Under the pieces are notes generated by a model that saw only the letters and a list, made by a program, of their open reading frames with translations, did no database searches and was not told the DNA's origin. A stretch of DNA of 6,049 bases from Pseudomonadota bacterium. Lineage in GTDB: Bacteria; Pseudomonadota; Alphaproteobacteria; Sphingomonadales; Sphingomonadaceae. Made by a program: the position numbers and the translations under genes. Below, piece by piece: positions 5,217-6,049 of the stretch (position 1 is the stretch's first letter; every line of letters begins with the position of its first letter). The stretch spans positions 1-6,049 of the forward strand of contig JAEVYW010000129.1 of NCBI GenBank assembly GCA_023392555.1. Direction: 5' to 3'.

Positions 5217-6049
5217 CTATAGACCGAGTGCGACCGCCGTCCAGTAGGTTGCGCCCGCCGCGATGTAGGCAAGGACGAACAGGTATCCGACCATGAACAG
5301 CGGCCAGCGCCAGCTGTTGGTTTCGCGCCGGGTGACGGCGATGGTCGAGATGCACTGCGGGGCGAACACGAACCAGGCCAGGAAGGCGAGGGCGGTCGCT
5401 AGCGACCAGCGGCCGCGGAGGCGGTCCTCGAGCGCGAGATTCGCCGCTTCATCGTCGCCAGCATCGATCGAATAGACGGTACCGATGGCGCTGACCGCCA
5501 CTTCGCGCGCGGCCATCGATGGCAGCAGGGCAAGCGAAATATCGCGGTTGAAGCCGATCGGCTTGACGAGGACTTCGATGCCGCTGGCGATCTTGCCGGC
5601 GATGGAGGCTTCGACCTGGCTCTCGCCGGGTTTGGCCTGCGGGAAGCTAGCCAGCGCCCACAGGAGGATCGTCGTGCCGAGGATGATCGTGCCGGCACGC
5701 TGAAGGAAGATCAGGGCGCGCTGGTAGAGGCCGAGGATCACGTCCTTCAGCAGCGGCATCTGATATTTCGGAAGCTCCATCATGAAGCCTCCGCCGCCAC
5801 CCTTGGTGATCGTTCGACGAAGGGCGAGCGCCGCGAGAAGGGCTCCCGCGACGCCGGCGATGTAGAGGCCGAACATCACCAGGCCCTGCAGCCCGACGCC
5901 CCAGCCGACGGTACGCTGCGGGATGAAGGCGGCGATGATCAATGTGTAGACCGGAAGCCGCGCTGAGCAGGTCATCAGCGGAGCGACGAGGATCGTCGTC
6001 AGGCGGTCCTTCGGATTTTCGATCGTCCGCGTCGCCATGATCCCGGGAA
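5217..6049 (-). CDS. feoB: Ferrous iron transport protein B, C-terminal part (runs off the right edge)
   Basis: The frame is open to the window edge. The three complete codons before Met 6038 read PGI, giving PGIMATRTI, a conserved internal FeoB string, so 6038 is not the real start. The 276 visible residues are the C-terminal part of the inner-membrane Fe(II) transporter. Counting from Met 6038, they include the first Gate motif [14 protein letters not shown] (18-31) with its conserved Cys, several hydrophobic membrane helices, the second Gate motif [20 protein letters not shown], and the closing [19 protein letters not shown] segment before the last helix. The N-terminal GTPase domain lies outside the window. 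The gene ends at TAG 5219-5217, 26 nt before ssb, with no terminator between them, so read-through into ssb is likely. Confidence 0.95.
   Translation of the reverse strand, partial: PGIMATRTIENPKDRLTTILVAPLMTCSARLPVYTLIIAAFIPQRTVGWGVGLQGLVMFGLYIAGVAGALLAALALRRTITKGGGGGFMMELPKYQMPLLKDVILGLYQRALIFLQRAGTIILGTTILLWALASFPQAKPGESQVEASIAGKIASGIEVLVKPIGFNRDISLALLPSMAAREVAVSAIGTVYSIDAGDDEAANLALEDRLRGRWSLATALAFLAWFVFAPQCISTIAVTRRETNSWRWPLFMVGYLFVLAYIAAGATYWTAVALGL

Noticed and set aside
5191..5355. Upstream extension of the ssb frame into feoB
   Set aside because: The OB fold starts exactly at ATG 5190 with a good ribosome site, and the extension is the out-of-frame image of conserved FeoB sequence.

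Overview
The window looks like a chromosomal segment of a GC-rich alphaproteobacterium, most likely from the Sphingomonadales. This is inference from gene content: a TonB-dependent receptor with the DIVVTARRR box typical of that order, a BamE-type lipoprotein divergent from a CBP3-type cytochrome bc1 chaperone, and a chaperone-DUF177 pair. No transposase, integrase, tRNA, rRNA, CRISPR array or phage gene is visible. The gene set is ordinary and densely packed, and I do not see a clear new defence, mobile or biosynthetic system.

Left part (1-1118): the first 112 residues of a TonB-dependent outer-membrane receptor run leftwards off the window, divergent from a TetR-family regulator. Their 124-bp intergenic region holds a perfect 9-bp inverted repeat that is a good operator candidate. 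The regulator probably starts at TTG 462, since a strong Shine-Dalgarno sits there and the operator covers the alternative ATG.

Middle (1115-3546, minus strand): read in the direction of transcription, this is bamE, then tryptophan 2,3-dioxygenase, then a short divergent kynureninase. The two tryptophan-catabolism genes overlap as TTGA and are probably translationally coupled. They supply steps 1 and 3 of the tryptophan-to-anthranilate route; the intervening formamidase is not in the window. The kynureninase and tetR converge with overlapping stop codons, leaving no room for a terminator between them.

Right-centre (3644-4683, plus strand): a ubiquinol-cytochrome c chaperone-family gene overlaps a DUF177/YceD gene by ATGA. 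A 97-bp divergent region separates this pair from bamE.

Right end (4696-6049, minus strand): the C-terminal part of the ferrous-iron transporter FeoB enters from the right edge and is followed after 26 nt by ssb. The ssb Shine-Dalgarno lies inside a perfect 6-bp hairpin next to the feoB stop, which suggests coupled translation. There is no gene-free stretch longer than 300 bases; the largest gaps are 338-461 and 3547-3643.
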